The notes under the pieces: model-generated
What the model was told of the DNA's origin: nothing
What the model saw: the letters and a program-made list of their open reading frames with translations, nothing else
Database searches by the model: none
Assembly (NCBI GenBank): GCA_031308135.1
Contig: JAHLJT010008446.1
Coordinates: 160,909,504 to 160,973,503, forward strand
Reading direction: 5' to 3'
DNA: 64,000 nucleotides
Source: Acheta domesticus
Taxonomy: Eukaryota; Arthropoda; Insecta; Orthoptera; Gryllidae
Translations under genes and position numbers: made by a program
Part shown: positions 19,960 to 31,640 of the stretch, piece by piece
How the letters are laid out: each line of letters starts with the position of its first letter
How positions within the stretch are numbered: position 1 is the first letter of the stretch

Positions 19960-22250
19960 TTAACATAGGAGAGCAGAATCACACTAATTTTGGCGGTCAC
20001 TTCACACTTGGATCAATATGTGAATAAATTAAAATGTGCCACCAAAAACACTAATTTAGTAGCCTCTACTCTGCCCTTCTCCTACACATACTGCCACGTC
20101 ACTCGCGGTCTCCGCGAATGACAGTGAAGGTGTGTCGCCTTACCTTCCAGCTAGCTCAGGTGGCAGAAAGGTGGCCTGAAAGAAATGGGATGGCGAGTGG
20201 ATGTTGTTTCAGCAAGAAAGAACATATTTGAATGAGGTTAACGTAAAGAATTTAATGATTCAAAAAAATAACCTAGACTTACACTACCATGCACGTGCTC
20301 GTGAGTTTTCCCCGTAATGCAAACCAAAATAAGCGAAACAAGAGAAATAAGAATTAAATTATTACAATCAACAACAGAAAAAATGCATTACACAAAACAA
20401 ATCTACGACTAATTTTATTAACGGCCAATGCACGGCCTGAAATATTTCCCTCCCTGCTTGTTTTGAGCTAACTGCAAAAGTTCATTCCGTAGAGCCAGAG
20501 GGGCATTTGCACGCTTTCGGCGAAGCTGTCGTACACATCACCGTCTGGAGATTTTCTTAGTCATTGCCCCATTCAGCGAGGTGACGTCTCAGAAAGGGGG
20601 CCCGAGCGGCCCGGTGGCGGCGAGGGTGGAGGCGGCGGGTGGCGGTGGTCAGGTCGTCTAGGCCGCTCGGTTCTAGGCCGGCGGAGGCGGCGGTCGGGAA
20701 CAATGCTCCTCTCAGCTGGTCGAGCGGTCGCCTTCAGGTAGCACTTTCGACGGGCATTGACGTAAGCGGTGGCGATCTTGAAGATTAACGCAGTCACTTC
20801 CGCGTGCTTATGCCGAAGATAGACTAATAATCACATCTACTTCAACAAAATCAATTGTTTTGGTTCATCGAATCGTGGCCAAGCACGGCACATTAAATAA
20901 CTTGAACCGATAAAACTATGGTTCAGAAAATTGATCGAGTCCGAAAGAGAACTTTCTCTTGAAAAGTCTCGCCACAAGATAAATCAAGTGAAGACCCCGA
21001 AGGGCAGTCACAGAGTGCCTTCACGAAGTCTTATTAACAAGCGCCGCAGTCGAAATTCGAAAGCAGAGAGATACTCAGCCAAAAGCCGAAAACAGAATGC
21101 TACTCAGTCAAAAGTCGCAAGCGAAATGCTTCCTCGGATGTTACTTTCTTTCTGCCTCTTTCCTCGGTCCCCCTCAAAAAAATCTCTAAAGTTCGAGAAT
21201 GTTCTACTACAATTTTGAACTCGTTCGGTCATAAGCTACAGGAAATTGCGTAGTGAAATTACTTCGTCCAATCGCTGAAGGCGTTTGAACAGGGATCTTT
21301 AATGGAAAATTTCCAGCATCTTCTGTCTCAAGTCTCTCTGTCTTACATTGTTTACTTGGAAGCACGTGCAAGCCTAGACAAGCGTCGTAGAAGTGGGCCA
21401 GGGCAAGCCTAATTTTTGTTGACATCCACTGGGTGGCGGCCCAGGCGCTGGAAGGGGGTGGGTGCGTTCTCTTAAGGAGCGCTTCCCGGGAGAGAAACAC
21501 GCGCAGGGTGCTCGCAGCTGCGCGTGTCGAATTAGAGCGGGAGAGTCATGCCAAAAATTCCCCGGCGCCAGCGGAGGCGCCTTTCGCAGATTATTGCCAG
21601 AGAAATGTAGAAATTATGCTAATTTAATGAAGTTGATATTCGGTAACGCTACAATATCTACACTATTTTAGAGAGATTAAAAAACGCAACCAAGAATTAA
21701 AACTGCATCTGAGAAAAACAAATATCCAACTTTCTGAAATTAATGTCCACTCACCCAGATACTTGACCGGCGTTGTCTCCACACGAATCCTGCTGAACAA
21801 CACGCACTCGCTAATAGGCTGACACAATGCAATCATGAACTCGCCTCCTACACAGTTTCCTGCTGAAAACTCATTCCTATAACCTTGCTTACGTTCTCCA
21901 CCCTTCACGTCTATTTCGAACCCTCTTACATTCTTCTCTCAACCTTCTCCCTTTACTCCCAATCCCACTACCAATTAATCTACACCTGACACTCCAATTA
22001 CCTCACAACATCTAATTGCTGGAACACGTTGCAAGTGCAACACTTGTAGTAAAAGTACAGTAAATATATAGCAAATACAGTGAGATACAGCAGACAAACA
22101 TCCGGGTAGGAAATTACAAAATATTAACATACTGTTAAATATGAATATTCGAGCGCTCAGATGAACAAGCTAAATATGATATTGCTATCGCTCTCTCTCT
22201 CTCTCCTCTCTCTCTCTCTCCGCGACAAAACCATAAAACTCACATAGGGA
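19960..22250. other. Unassigned DNA with a GC-rich patch
   Basis: No family recognised. A GC-rich block (about 20580-20740, GGCGG/GGTGG runs) and another near 21430-21570 interrupt AT-rich sequence. A short basic open frame (20931-21218, plus) is Ser/Lys/Arg-rich from imperfect repeats of a GCCGAAA/AAAAGTCGCAAG type. A (CT)n tract lies at 22190-22222. Confidence 0.5.
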
Positions 22251-22319
22251 AACCACACACCATGAAATTACTACCGCCAAATAGCTTCTCAAAAAAGCCA
22301 CAGAAAACAACTTGAACAA

Positions 22320-23416
22320 TTACAAAAGCTGACAAAGGGAACACGGTCGGCGTAGTAAACACACAAGTTTACAATGACAAAATAAACAAATTTTTGAATG
22401 ATGAAAAATACGGAAAAAATTCCAAAGGACCCCACGAATAAACTTCTTCTTAAGTTGAGAACGGACACTCAAGGACTCTCCCCGCCCTAATCTCTAAATC
22501 CAGGTATTTATTACCTCCAATCCCGCCCGCTCGCGCCTCTATGGCCTCCCTAAAATCCATAAAGAAACCATACCAATTAGACCCGTTGTGTCCTACACTA
22601 ACACTATCGCTCATAGGCTCAACTACCTCTTTTATGAATACGTTTAACCCCTGAATAATATCAAGAACAGTTTGGAACTTGTGACCAAACTTCAAGACAT
22701 TCAAATACCGGCCAATGCCAAATTGATATCCTTTAATGTCACAAACTTATTCCCTAGCACCCCGACTCAAGACAGTAAATTAATTTTACAAAACATCCTT
22801 GATAAAACTACATGTCCCGTGCCAATAGGAACACAACTATACAATTCGATTTTCCTCTGCATTGATACTAACTACTTTATGCTCAATAACGCCTCCTACA
22901 AAAAATCTCTGGTCTTCCGATGGGCTCATCACTGTCACCACTCCTAGCAGACATTTTCATGGGCAATTTTGAAACAATTTTACTTGGGACACAACATCCC
23001 CTTCTACAAAATTTAACGTACTGGTACCGCTACGTCGATGACATATTAGCACCGCCACAACAAGACAGCTTGACTTCTTCGTCAGGTTTCTTAACTCCAG
23101 ACATCCGTCGAAAAAATTCACTACGAAACTAGAAAATGAAATCAATCAATTTCTTAGACCTAATCATCTCCAGGGTAGACACCAAACACATCTTTAATGT
23201 TTTTAGAAAACACACCCACACAGACACTGTCAACCACAACACATCCCAATTTCCACCCTGCTCACAAACTCGCGGCTTTCCAAGCCATGATGACTTGTGA
23301 GCTTTCCCTTATCACAAGACAATTTTCAAAAAGAAACACCATTAAATACATAGCTACCGCTAATGGATACAGTACTACACTCGTTGACAACATTCTACGT
23401 CGCCAGGTAAATAAGA
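22320..23416 (+). pseudogene. Penelope-like element reverse transcriptase, 3'-truncated
   Basis: Plus strand. TKADKGNTVGVVNTQVYNDK (about 22325-22385) is the N-terminal block typical of Penelope-like RTs, followed by an IKKPYQLDPL region (about 22560) where the LPKIHK block belongs. LISFNVTNLFPSTPT (about 22720-22765) is motif A, with the catalytic Asp replaced by Asn. MGSSLSPLLADIFM (about 22920-22960) is motif B, YWYRYVDDIL (about 23020-23050) is motif C with its Asp pair, and HPAHKLAAFQAMM to TIKYIATANGYSTTLVDNIL (about 23260-23400) is the post-RT region. Frameshifts occur near 22440, 22900 and 23130. The GIY-YIG endonuclease expected downstream is missing because a different repeat starts at 23417. 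The copy is inactive. Confidence 0.8.
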
Positions 23417-23887
23417 AACTAGTGGTGCTTCCAACGCACATACTTTCTCGCTCTGCTTCTATATGGTCCTTAATGCTATTCCACTACTTCATAAACCAGC
23501 AAAAGTGTATTCTACCAGCAAACGTTTTCCGTACCGAGACCCGAAATCCGATACTCAAAGTTAACGAACCGGCACTTATACCACTACGCCACACTAGCAC
23601 CGCATGGGTCGAACAGAGCCATGAAAGAATCGAACCGACCTATAAAATGGTAAATGCATGATAAAGGAACAATTGATACGATGGTACATACGCTTTACAA
23701 ATCCAAGAAGAGACGTAAAAAATTGTTAAAAGTTAAAAATTTGAACAAATATATACAGACACTTCCAGTACATTTATCGTAATTATCAATATTTGTTATT
23801 CAAATGGTTTCACATGGTTTTAAATAAAGTTTATAGAATTCTCAATTATTTCCTATGACAACAGAGAATTCTGACAAATAATATTCC

Positions 23888-23965
23888 GCGACCAGGACAC
23901 GAACCGCCGAAGCTTCCCTCGGAAGACCTGTACCAATCCTCGCTGATTAACCGCTGCGACCACAA
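23888..23965 (-). repeat. tRNA-like segment in composite repeat (type 2)
   Basis: On the minus strand GTGGTCGCAGCGG resembles a pol III A box, and GGCGGTTCGTGTCC, about 50 bases on, a B box. Folding into a standard cloverleaf is not evident, so this is tRNA-derived rather than a tRNA gene. It differs from the type 1 segment at 24670-24752. Confidence 0.5.
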
Positions 23966-24289
23966 TGGATAGGCATGAAATACACTTATAAAACAGTAAT
24001 AGAGTATGGTGGTTTCATTTCTCGCATTAGAAAACGAAAATATCCAGAGTATGTAAAAAAATGTCCTTTACGCGCTCAGGGAAGGTATCTGGGAACATCA
24101 TTCATAACAGAAAAACAAGTTCAATTTAGAGATTAGAAAACTAAGATCTCCGATAAAGTCTCTGACATTCTATAGCACCACTATTTTTTTTAACTTTAGC
24201 AACAGGTTTTATCCACTTTTTCGTTACCAGACCCCTGCTATAAGAGTTTTTCTGGCGAAATTCCCCGTTTTCCGGCGCACGATTACATA

Positions 24290-24328
24290 ACTTTCTCTTC
24301 TTACGAAGTATTCGTAAGGCGAGAAAGT
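24290..24328. repeat. 39-bp near-palindrome at unit boundary
   Basis: ACTTTCTCTTCTTACGAAG and ATTCGTAAGGCGAGAAAGT flank a central T; 16 of 19 arm positions pair. The same structure occurs at 55230-55267 and, more decayed, at 58759-58796, always where one unit ends and the next begins. Confidence 0.8.
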
Positions 24329-24669
24329 AATAATAATTTCGGAACCGTTAGGGATATGTAAGTTCATCGCATGCGTTCTGGTTATATTGTATTACAATTT
24401 AACGTTAAAATACTCATAATTTTACTTAAATTGGTTCATACAGATATATACTAGACAACGATTGATTTGACATGTCATACGCTTCAGAAATCGAATAACA
24501 GAGCTGAAAAATTGTTTAAAAGATGCAGTTTGGGAAAACACAGACAAGTCCTGTCTATTTATCTGCATTGATTCTATTCGTGAGTAGAAGTACTTCAAAT
24601 GATTTTCAATAAAGTATCTACACTCTTCAATGTTTTTTCCTGCAACATCACATTCATCAAATTAAAATC

Positions 24670-24752
24670 CCCATCTGGGGATCGAACTCGGCATCTTCCT
24701 TACTGAAGATCTCAACCCCAAGGCGCTTTAACCATCTGCGCCACGGGAGTGA
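24670..24752 (-). repeat. tRNA-like segment in composite repeat (type 1)
   Basis: Minus strand: A-box-like GTGGCGCAGATGG and B-box-like GAGTTCGATCCCC about 50 bases apart, followed by ATTTTAATTTGATGAATG. The copy at 56190-56275 (plus) carries the same segment at the same place in its unit. Internal pol III promoters of this type drive SINE transcription; activity here is unknown. Confidence 0.65.
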
Positions 24753-25906
24753 CATGCGGACTACTACTTATATTTTAGTCAAAACGTAATTGTATCAGTT
24801 CTATCATTAGGAAGCCGGTAATTGTCAACATGCGAAAAACATGTCTTTCAAACATGACCAAGAAAGGCAGCGGTGAACGGCTTACTCCAAATAATTTATC
24901 CGACGATCGGCATTTGAAAAATAACTACTGCGAGAAAGTCTGTGCCATTCTATAGCACCACTAGTTTATTTATATATTTACGTCCCTTATTACACACGTG
25001 CAGAAAATTTAAAGAAAAAATTTGGAGCGGTTTTTGAGAAATTTTTTGTTGCAAATTTGAAGCGAAGATTACGCAAAAACGACTCGTTTTTTTCAGAAAA
25101 TTCTACATAACCTTTTTAAAGAGCTAGTTATGTACAAGAGACTTTGTCTGAAGGTAAAAAGTCGCTATCTACAATTTTGTAGTTAAATATTTTTTTGCAA
25201 TTTTCAAAAAACCAAGATTTTCCTAGAAGTAGGAATAAGACCATATTTTTATCGTCATCTCATTACATAAGTGAAGAAAATTTAAAGAAAAAATTTGAGC
25301 GGTTTTGAGAAATTTTTTTTGTAAATTTGAATCGCAATTTACGCAAAAACTACTCGCTTTTATCAAAAAATGGTACATGACCTTATTTAAAGGTGCTAAT
25401 TTTGTACAACCGACTTTGTCTGAGGCAAAAATCTCTATTCAATTTTGCAGTTTTTAAATAGTTTTTTTGCAATTTTCGAAAAATTGGGGATATCAACGAA
25501 AATGATACCTACATCATTCCCTTAAACGTTCTTCGCACTATTCAACAACAAAATATAATCAAAAATTTGGAGCCATTGTCTTTTAACTTTGAAAATCTCA
25601 AAATGGGCTTCATGTAAAGTACCCTCAAATACTAAAATATCGGTTTCAAATTCCAGAGGCTTGAGACGAGTAAAAACGATCGGGGAATATCAATTTTGAA
25701 GAAAATCGGCTGAACGGTTTAGGCGCTAGCGTTGACCACACAGGCGGACATACGGACGTTTTGCCGTCAATCGATTTTGCAGTATCACGAAGCAACAAAA
25801 CATGGATTTGACTACACCACGAGATAGAAGATTTTTTTTCTAAATTTAGCAACAGGTTTTTATCCATTCTTTTCGTTACCAGACCCCCTGCTATAAGAGT
25901 TTTTCC

Positions 25907-26006
25907 NNNNNNNNNNNNNNNNNNNNNNNNNNNNNNNNNNNNNNNNNNNNNNNNNNNNNNNNNNNNNNNNNNNNNNNNNNNNNNNNNNNNNNNNNNNNNN
26001 NNNNNN
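25907..26006. other. Assembly gap (100 N)
   Basis: Exactly 100 unresolved bases, the conventional placeholder for a gap of unknown size. It starts inside the head of the composite repeat, so collapse of tandem units is a likely cause. Confidence 1.
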
Positions 26007-27084
26007 TTTTAGTACTTATTACATATCCTCACAGTTTTCACTACATATTTGTGAATGTGTTTTCACGTTTCATACTTCATATTTTTCCGGTCTCTGTTCG
26101 TCATTACTCAGTATATTTTGAAGTGCATTTTCACATGAAAGACATGCACATCGTCTTTCTTTAAATGTTATTTTCAATAATAGTGTCAGTGTTTTTCTGA
26201 AATTATGATATACTAGTGAGAACCCGTGCGATTAAATCGCACGGTTAGTCAAATAACCAAACGTTTTCTGCTTAAATTCTTTTTTTTGTATTCCAGCATT
26301 ATAAACGACCTAACCTCACTAAGATCACTAACGTCTCATTTTTCAAGATTTCTATTCAATGTAGAAAATCACGTTCACGTGCTTACACAACCTACACTAA
26401 ATTGAAACAAACAAAAATGCTTGAGATTGCATTTCCCGCCACCGTCCGAGTGTAATTTTCTTCCGATAGATCGCGCGGAAATCAGATATTACAGATCCCG
26501 ACTTACTACTTTTTTTAATATTTAGGTATTTTTAACGCCCTTTCTCAATACGAATGTCCCATGTGCAGGTGAAAAGAAACACGATTTTTCAATCCATTGC
26601 TTCTTTATACAGATCGGTTTCGTATGTCGCCCAATTTATTGAAAAGACCAAACAGCCCTTTGAGAAATAATATATAAGATAATACTTATCTTGACTTAGT
26701 GCATAGTTTGTTTTATATTTATTTTCTTGAAAACATTAATTGGAATTATTTGCAATTTGTGTTAATAGTTCTCATATATTGCATTCTCTAACACTAAGTA
26801 GAAACTTGCATTAATGTTTCCTTGGTGTAAGGATCAATACTCGTATCGCTGCAGTTTCTGTTTACAGGTGAATTTTCATTAAAAGTTGGTAAAATTTATT
26901 AAATATATCTATATGATATACCAATCCGTGTTTGTTCCAACTCGCTGTATTAACACAAACTTTTCACACCCCCTGCTTCCCGCCTGTGACGCGAGTGAGT
27001 TCGTTAAGCGAGTGATATCGCCGCGTGCACTCAACCTTTCCGAAGGACATTCACGTGCTCGTTCGTCTGACGATCCTGGTCTAT
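26007..27084. other. Unassigned AT-rich DNA with a perfect palindrome
   Basis: No gene recognised. CCGTGCGATT at 26224-26233 pairs exactly with AATCGCACGG at 26235-26244. The rest is AT-rich with a short GC-rich patch near 26960-27060. Confidence 0.55.
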
Positions 27085-27372
27085 ATGGTGGAGTCAAACT
27101 AATGCAAAACAACAGAGGGGAGAGCGAATCTCCTTGAAAAAATTGTTAATCTGAATACTTCTTGTTTCTACTGCTTCCTATCCGCCGCTGTATATTTACT
27201 CTAATTACATGGTACTCTACAACTTCATACCAGCTTTGCAAAACTCAATAAGCCTAGGATGAAGTCGACAGACCTCCAGGGTCTTCAAAATCCAATCATG
27301 TGGTAGACTATTAAAGGCCTTCTGAGAGTCAATCAAAGCCGTACTTAAATTACATTTTCGTTTCTTCTATAT
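27085..27372 (-). pseudogene. Dong-like RT fragment (copy D3b)
   Basis: Minus strand: DWILKTLEV (about 27300), then a KAGMKL segment, and IQINNFFKEIRSPLCCFALV (about 27160-27100), corresponding to the region between RT motifs A and B. The nucleotide sequence parallels copy D4 at about 35950-36210. It adjoins the 3' end of copy D3, so one copy has inserted into or beside another. Stops are present. Confidence 0.65.
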
Positions 27373-27376
27373 TCTT

Positions 27377-28261
27377 ATATTCCACTTCATCACGACTAAA
27401 GATGTTATGAGTCGGCTCAAAATAAAATCTACTCCAGGTTGCAACCAGCTATCTAAGGAGGAGATCTGGGGACTGTCGGTTCCTCTACAATACTTTGCCC
27501 AAAACGTGGGCTCTCCCAAATAAAGCAATTTCTTGCACTCCTCAGCCTTCTGATTTACCTGGGAGTTTAGCCAAGTTCTTACACAATGTTTGCGGAACAA
27601 ATCCTAGAGATCCGATAACTATCGGGACGACCTGTGCTTTGACGCCCCACATTCGGCTGATCTCTATTTCCAAACTATTGTATTTAAGATGTTTCTCTGC
27701 CTCCTTGGTAACGACGTTTTGATCGCAAGGTATAGCAACATCCACAAGTAGACACTTTTTTCTCTCCAAATTCCTGATAAGTATATCCGCTTTGTGCGAT
27801 CATTGCGGATCGTGAGCTATCGTGTGATCAATTTGCATTTCTTGGTCATACAATATTGTACACAATCCAACAGACGTCACCGGCTTTGGTGAGTGTTTGT
27901 ACCACTTGGGGCTGGTGTTGGAACTTCGAGGACGGTACAGATCTGCCAGTGGTGGTAGCTACACAGTCTGTCGTATCTTTCTAAGTATTCGGTCTTTGCT
28001 AGGATTGGACAAGATGAGACAATATTATCATTGCTTTCTACGTGTTTCTGGTAAATGCGGCATTTTATCATCTGGGGAAATTTTGAGAACCACTTTATCA
28101 TAATGTCGAGTTCTCAAGCCTGATTGTGGGCAGCTATTATATAAATGCTTCAGATTTTGGCTTCATTCTTACCCTTTTGAGCCACATAATGATTGATCTT
28201 TTTTGACCTGCACCTTGTCCATTCGTTTCAAATATTGTCCATGGAGTGGTTTGTCTCTCCA
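27377..28261 (-). pseudogene. Dong-like retrotransposon, 5'-truncated, subfamily B (copy D3)
   Basis: Minus strand, starting at the (ATT)n tract with WRDKPLHGQYLKRMDK, then a decayed CCHC knuckle (CRIYQKHVES...SSCPILAKTEY), CSYHHWQI, and the endonuclease end with CLLVDVAIPCDQNV, KYNSLEIEISRMW and VVPIVIGSLGFVPQTLCKNL. These residues differ consistently from copies D1, D2 and D5 but match copy D4, which defines a second subfamily. Frameshifts near 27770 and 27880 and stops break the frame. The 3' UTR (about 27377-27500) matches that of D4. Confidence 0.75.
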
Positions 28262-28263
28262 CA

Positions 28264-28332
<69 letters not shown>

Positions 28333-28335
28333 CAT
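28262..28335. repeat. (ATT)n microsatellite, about 24 units
   Basis: The longest trinucleotide tract in the window. It separates the 5' end of Dong-like copy D3 from the 3' end of copy D5, both on the minus strand. Confidence 0.95.
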
Positions 28336-28429
28336 CCGAATTTTTCACTCTCTGAACTATGTGCAGGAACATTCACCTGATCATTGCTGGCCTAGGCCCG
28401 GTCGGTCTCGAAGAGACAAGACACGAACG

Positions 28430-29038
28430 AATGTTACTCTTGACATTTCAATCAATCGTGTCCCAATCAGTCATACATCCAAGAATTCTCTTATTATTCT
28501 GCAGCTATCCAGCATTTGTTCCGCGCATGAGAATGGTAATTCCAACACTTGAATTGCATGCATTGTATGTTTTGGTACTAATCCTGTGGTGGATATTATT
28601 ATCGGTTGTAAGCCGATATTCTGAAGGTTTCATTGGTGGCGAAGCTCTTGAATCAACGGTACATATTTCTGAATTTTCAAGCTATGAATAGATTCTAAAT
28701 TGTTATTGTTGACGACTGCAAAATCGATGATCATGGCTGTTCAGAGCTTGAGGCTGTTGAGCTTGTTCAGAACTATTTATCTGGCCTATTGTTCGAAATT
28801 GTGGTATCTGTAATAATGCTTCTGTCCCAATACAGCTCCATTCTTCATTTTTTCAAGACTGTAGAAGGATGATATTTGTAATATGGGACATTACAGGACT
28901 CAAGTCCGTATTTTCTTACTAGTCGTCCGTGAATTATTTTCCCCATATTATCGTGCCTAACTTTAGAGGCAGTGGGAGCCAACACACTACAACCGGCAAG
29001 GATGTGCTGGATGTTTTCATGCTGTGCATTGCATCTTC
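28430..29038 (-). pseudogene. Copy D5: CCHC knuckle and restriction-like endonuclease relic
   Basis: Minus strand. RRCNAQHENIQHILAGC (about 29035-28990) is the distal part of the C-x2-C-x8-H-x4-C knuckle; the first Cys lies on the far side of the inserted element, at about 30070. Then come SKVRHDNMGKIIHGRL, PYYKYHPSTVLKK, a decayed endonuclease core (AMIIDFAVVNN, about 28730), and PIIISTTGLVPK (about 28600-28565) with an ending CRIIREFL (about 28500). The RPD segment of the endonuclease has been lost or scrambled. Residues match subfamily A (copies D1 and D2). Confidence 0.7.
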
Positions 29039-29040
29039 TA

Positions 29041-30061
29041 AGGTCCTTTCGCTGTAACTTCACTCCGCATGTAAACAAACTTTGAGTGTATCCCTCCGCT
29101 CTGTAGTTCGTGATTGGCTACGCCATTCGCGCCACGACCATACTCAAATGCCCGCACGTGTCACAGCCAGAACTGTCATAGCACATTCTTTTCACAAGTA
29201 TTTCTTTAATACGCCCAAAATACCATCAATTTCAATAGAACATACAGTGGCGTTCTTTTAAAATTTGTCAGTCCCGAATCTTCATTAACCACATCAAGAA
29301 TTTTACATTATGTTGGAAATTCTTTTCTACGAAAAAATATGCACATCAATACGAATGGCAGATTAACAAATTCATCGCACTCGCCCCACCTCTTTTGCTC
29401 TACATCTCTTCTTACGAGGAGAAGTTACCTTTCCGATGACTTAATTCATTACACAGTTTTCAAACACTTCTGACACCGACACCTGCAATTCGGCAGTCAT
29501 TTCTTCCACCTGCCACAAAGTCATTGACGGATTTTTAGACGCTAATTATTCAAACACATCAATACCACCTTCTTTTCACCACTTCTGAGGGATTTTTCCT
29601 GCGAAAGTTTCAAACCGGATTATCCCGGAAACTGCTTCACTTATTGTGTTTGATGAGGAAACAAAAATCAACGCAATGAGCACACACACCTTTCACTAAC
29701 CAAACAAAAATACAGCTTTATTTTAGAACTTTCTCATTCGGGAATGAAACTGCTACTGATAAAATTTGGCAGGTGCGGCGCCGACGGCCTGACGAACGAA
29801 CGTTATCTCAATGAGGTCCGTTGGCATTTGAAGGTTGGCAGTTAACGTCACGCTCGGTGTCTGATTTTACTTCAAGGCAAAGGAGAAAATTATTTCGACT
29901 GTTTGTGTAAAAATTCTGGAAATAAATCAATTTTGAAAGGGATCTAACTCCTATGGAGCACGACGCCCTGAAGGGGAGTGCGGTGTCCGTCAGCCAATGA
30001 GAACAAGCGACGACCACGTGCATTTGTTTACGTGCTGAGTAAAGTTAGAGCGAACGGACCT
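29041..30061. mobile_element. Non-autonomous TIR transposon with TA target duplication
   Basis: The ends, each read inward, begin AGGTCCKTTCGCTSTAACTT; 34 of the first 39 positions agree between them, continuing through GTAAACAAA. TA flanks both sides (29039-29040 and 30062-30063), as for Tc1/mariner-type elements. The flanks are two halves of one Dong-like zinc-knuckle codon series, so the empty target can be inferred directly. No transposase is encoded in its 1,021 bp. Confidence 0.8.
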
Positions 30062-30063
30062 TA

Positions 30064-31640
30064 CATTCATCACTTACTATGGAGGGGTCTCTTATTATAT
30101 ATCGTAAGTAATTTCTTGTTGCGATAACCTGGTCTTGAATGGCTATCATAAAGCCTTCTGTCTCTGGGTACAGTAAACCACGTGTCAACCACCTGTTGGA
30201 AACTCTAAAATCAATGTTCTGGCCTGATAGATCATTGGGATGTCTACCATGTAGCTCTTTCGACACCATCAGGCTTTCATGGCTAGTGTGCTCTGGTTGA
30301 AACTGAGCATTTGCAAGATTTAAGGGGTGATACTGAAATCAGCCTCTACTGTAGCCTTCTGCAGTGCCGATGTTTCTGTCGTCTCAAGAAAGTACTTTCT
30401 CATAAGAGAGATTTGGTTGGGATTTCTGTTGGTTATATTTGTAATGCCTTGACCTCCTTTTTCACGAGGTAGATTGATCCTCTCAATAGCAGATTTAGAA
30501 TGATGATATCGATATTGGGTCATTTGGATTCTTACATATCTATCCATTTCTTCAATATCTGACTCTATTTTATTAAGCCCATTGGGTAGACGCTTACAGG
30601 AATAGCATATGTATTTATTGCAGTGGCAAGATTTCGCGTATTCAAAGATCGCTTCTTTGCGTCTCGTGTTCCAGACCCCTCGTCAATTTGCCACGTACCA
30701 CGTTAACCGTTCTACACTTATCTACACCAAAACACATTCCGATGTCTTCAGAGAAAGTTTCTGTGATATTGAGGAGCTGCTTCAACGAACTGACTGTTGA
30801 TGCATACATCTTTATATCATCCATATATGCCAGATGGGAAAGTCTGTACGAGGAGCGCTGACTCTTTATCTCATAGCCATACTTACTGCTGTGGAGGATA
30901 GTGGTTAGCGGGTTCAGAGCCAAGCAAAACCAAAGTGGGCTCAAAGAATCTCCTTGGAAGATACCTCGGTTGATGTCAATTTATTTGTGATAATATTCAC
31001 TTCCTTGGTTTTTAATACTATTTCTGTCTTCCACATCATTGTTATGGATGCACAGAAATCTATCAACTTGGGATGGATTTTACATATTTTTAGCACGTCT
31101 ATAAGCTAGTCATGTAGGATCGAATCATAAGCTTTCTGATAATCTATATACGCTGCAAATAAATTTCTTTGTTTATTATTTGCTTGTTTCGAGACTACTG
31201 AGTCAATAATAAATAGTTCTTTACATCCCAGGGGCCTTTCTTACATCCTTTTTGTTGTTCTGCTAGGATACTGTTACCATTAGAGTGCTCTTCCAGGATC
31301 TTAGACACACATGATATTAAGAGTTTGTAAAACGTGATCAAACAGGTTTATAGGCCTATTTCTTGCCGGATTACTACTCCTGGAGCCCTTAGGTATGAGA
31401 TACTTTACACCTGTGGTCAAATGATGAGGAATGCTTTGAGGTTCTTCAATAAAAGCATTTATACCTTCAACGAACTTGCTATGCTAGGCTGATAAATTCT
31501 TCAGCCAGAAATTATGAATTTTATCGCTTCCAGGGCTCTTCCAATTCTTTAGTTTGGCAAGAATATGTTTTATTGTCTCAATTTGGAAGCTCTCCATGGG
31601 TACAATCGTTTCTGCTGATTAGCTAATTGTTTCCAACCAG
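30064..31640 (-). pseudogene. Copy D5: reverse transcriptase and thumb relic
   Basis: Minus strand. LKNWKSPGSDKIHNFWLKNL (about 31560-31500) and LTTGVKYLIPKG (about 31420-31380) are the blocks ahead of RT motif 1 and motif 1 itself. A decayed motif A region lies around 31170-31080. SPLWFCLALNPL (about 30940-30905) is motif B, and LSHLAYMDDIKMYA (about 30835-30795) is motif C with the YMDD catalytic pair. Thumb blocks follow: MDRYVRIQMTQYRYHHSKSA and INLPREKGGQGIT (about 30545-30440), then KELHGRHPNDL and GFMIAIQDQVIATRNY (about 30255-30110). The frame ends at DEC, the first Cys of the knuckle, where the TA-flanked element is inserted. Several frameshifts and stops are present. Confidence 0.75.

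Larger units (their letters stand above)
23417..25906 (-). repeat. Composite palindrome-bounded repeat, cluster I (two adjoining units, minus orientation)
   Basis: Read on the minus strand: body (module B) with CCGTCCGTATGTCC and CTAGCGCCTAAACCGTTC, an ACTAGTGGTGCTATAGAATG junction, a tail with a tRNA-like segment (24752-24670), the 39-bp near-palindrome (24328-24290), the head of a second unit (about 24290-24185), the same junction motif, a different tail with another tRNA-like segment (23965-23888), then module A (about 23740-23417) ending GAAGCACCACTAGTTT. The assembly gap interrupts the first unit. The same order recurs on the plus strand at 55225-59990. No protein-coding capacity is recognised; the nature of the family is open. 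Confidence 0.75.

Noticed and set aside
23417..23661. Continuation of the Penelope-like protein (frame reads on to KLVVLPTHILSRS)
   Set aside because: The frame stays open by chance into module A, which occurs elsewhere (58595-58760, 59800-59990) without any Penelope sequence.
24670..24752. Possible functional tRNA gene
   Set aside because: A and B boxes are present, but I cannot fold a standard acceptor stem, anticodon arm and variable loop. It also recurs inside a repeat unit, so it is tRNA-derived.
28262..28335. CRISPR-like or regulatory repeat
   Set aside because: It is a plain ATT microsatellite with no spacers.
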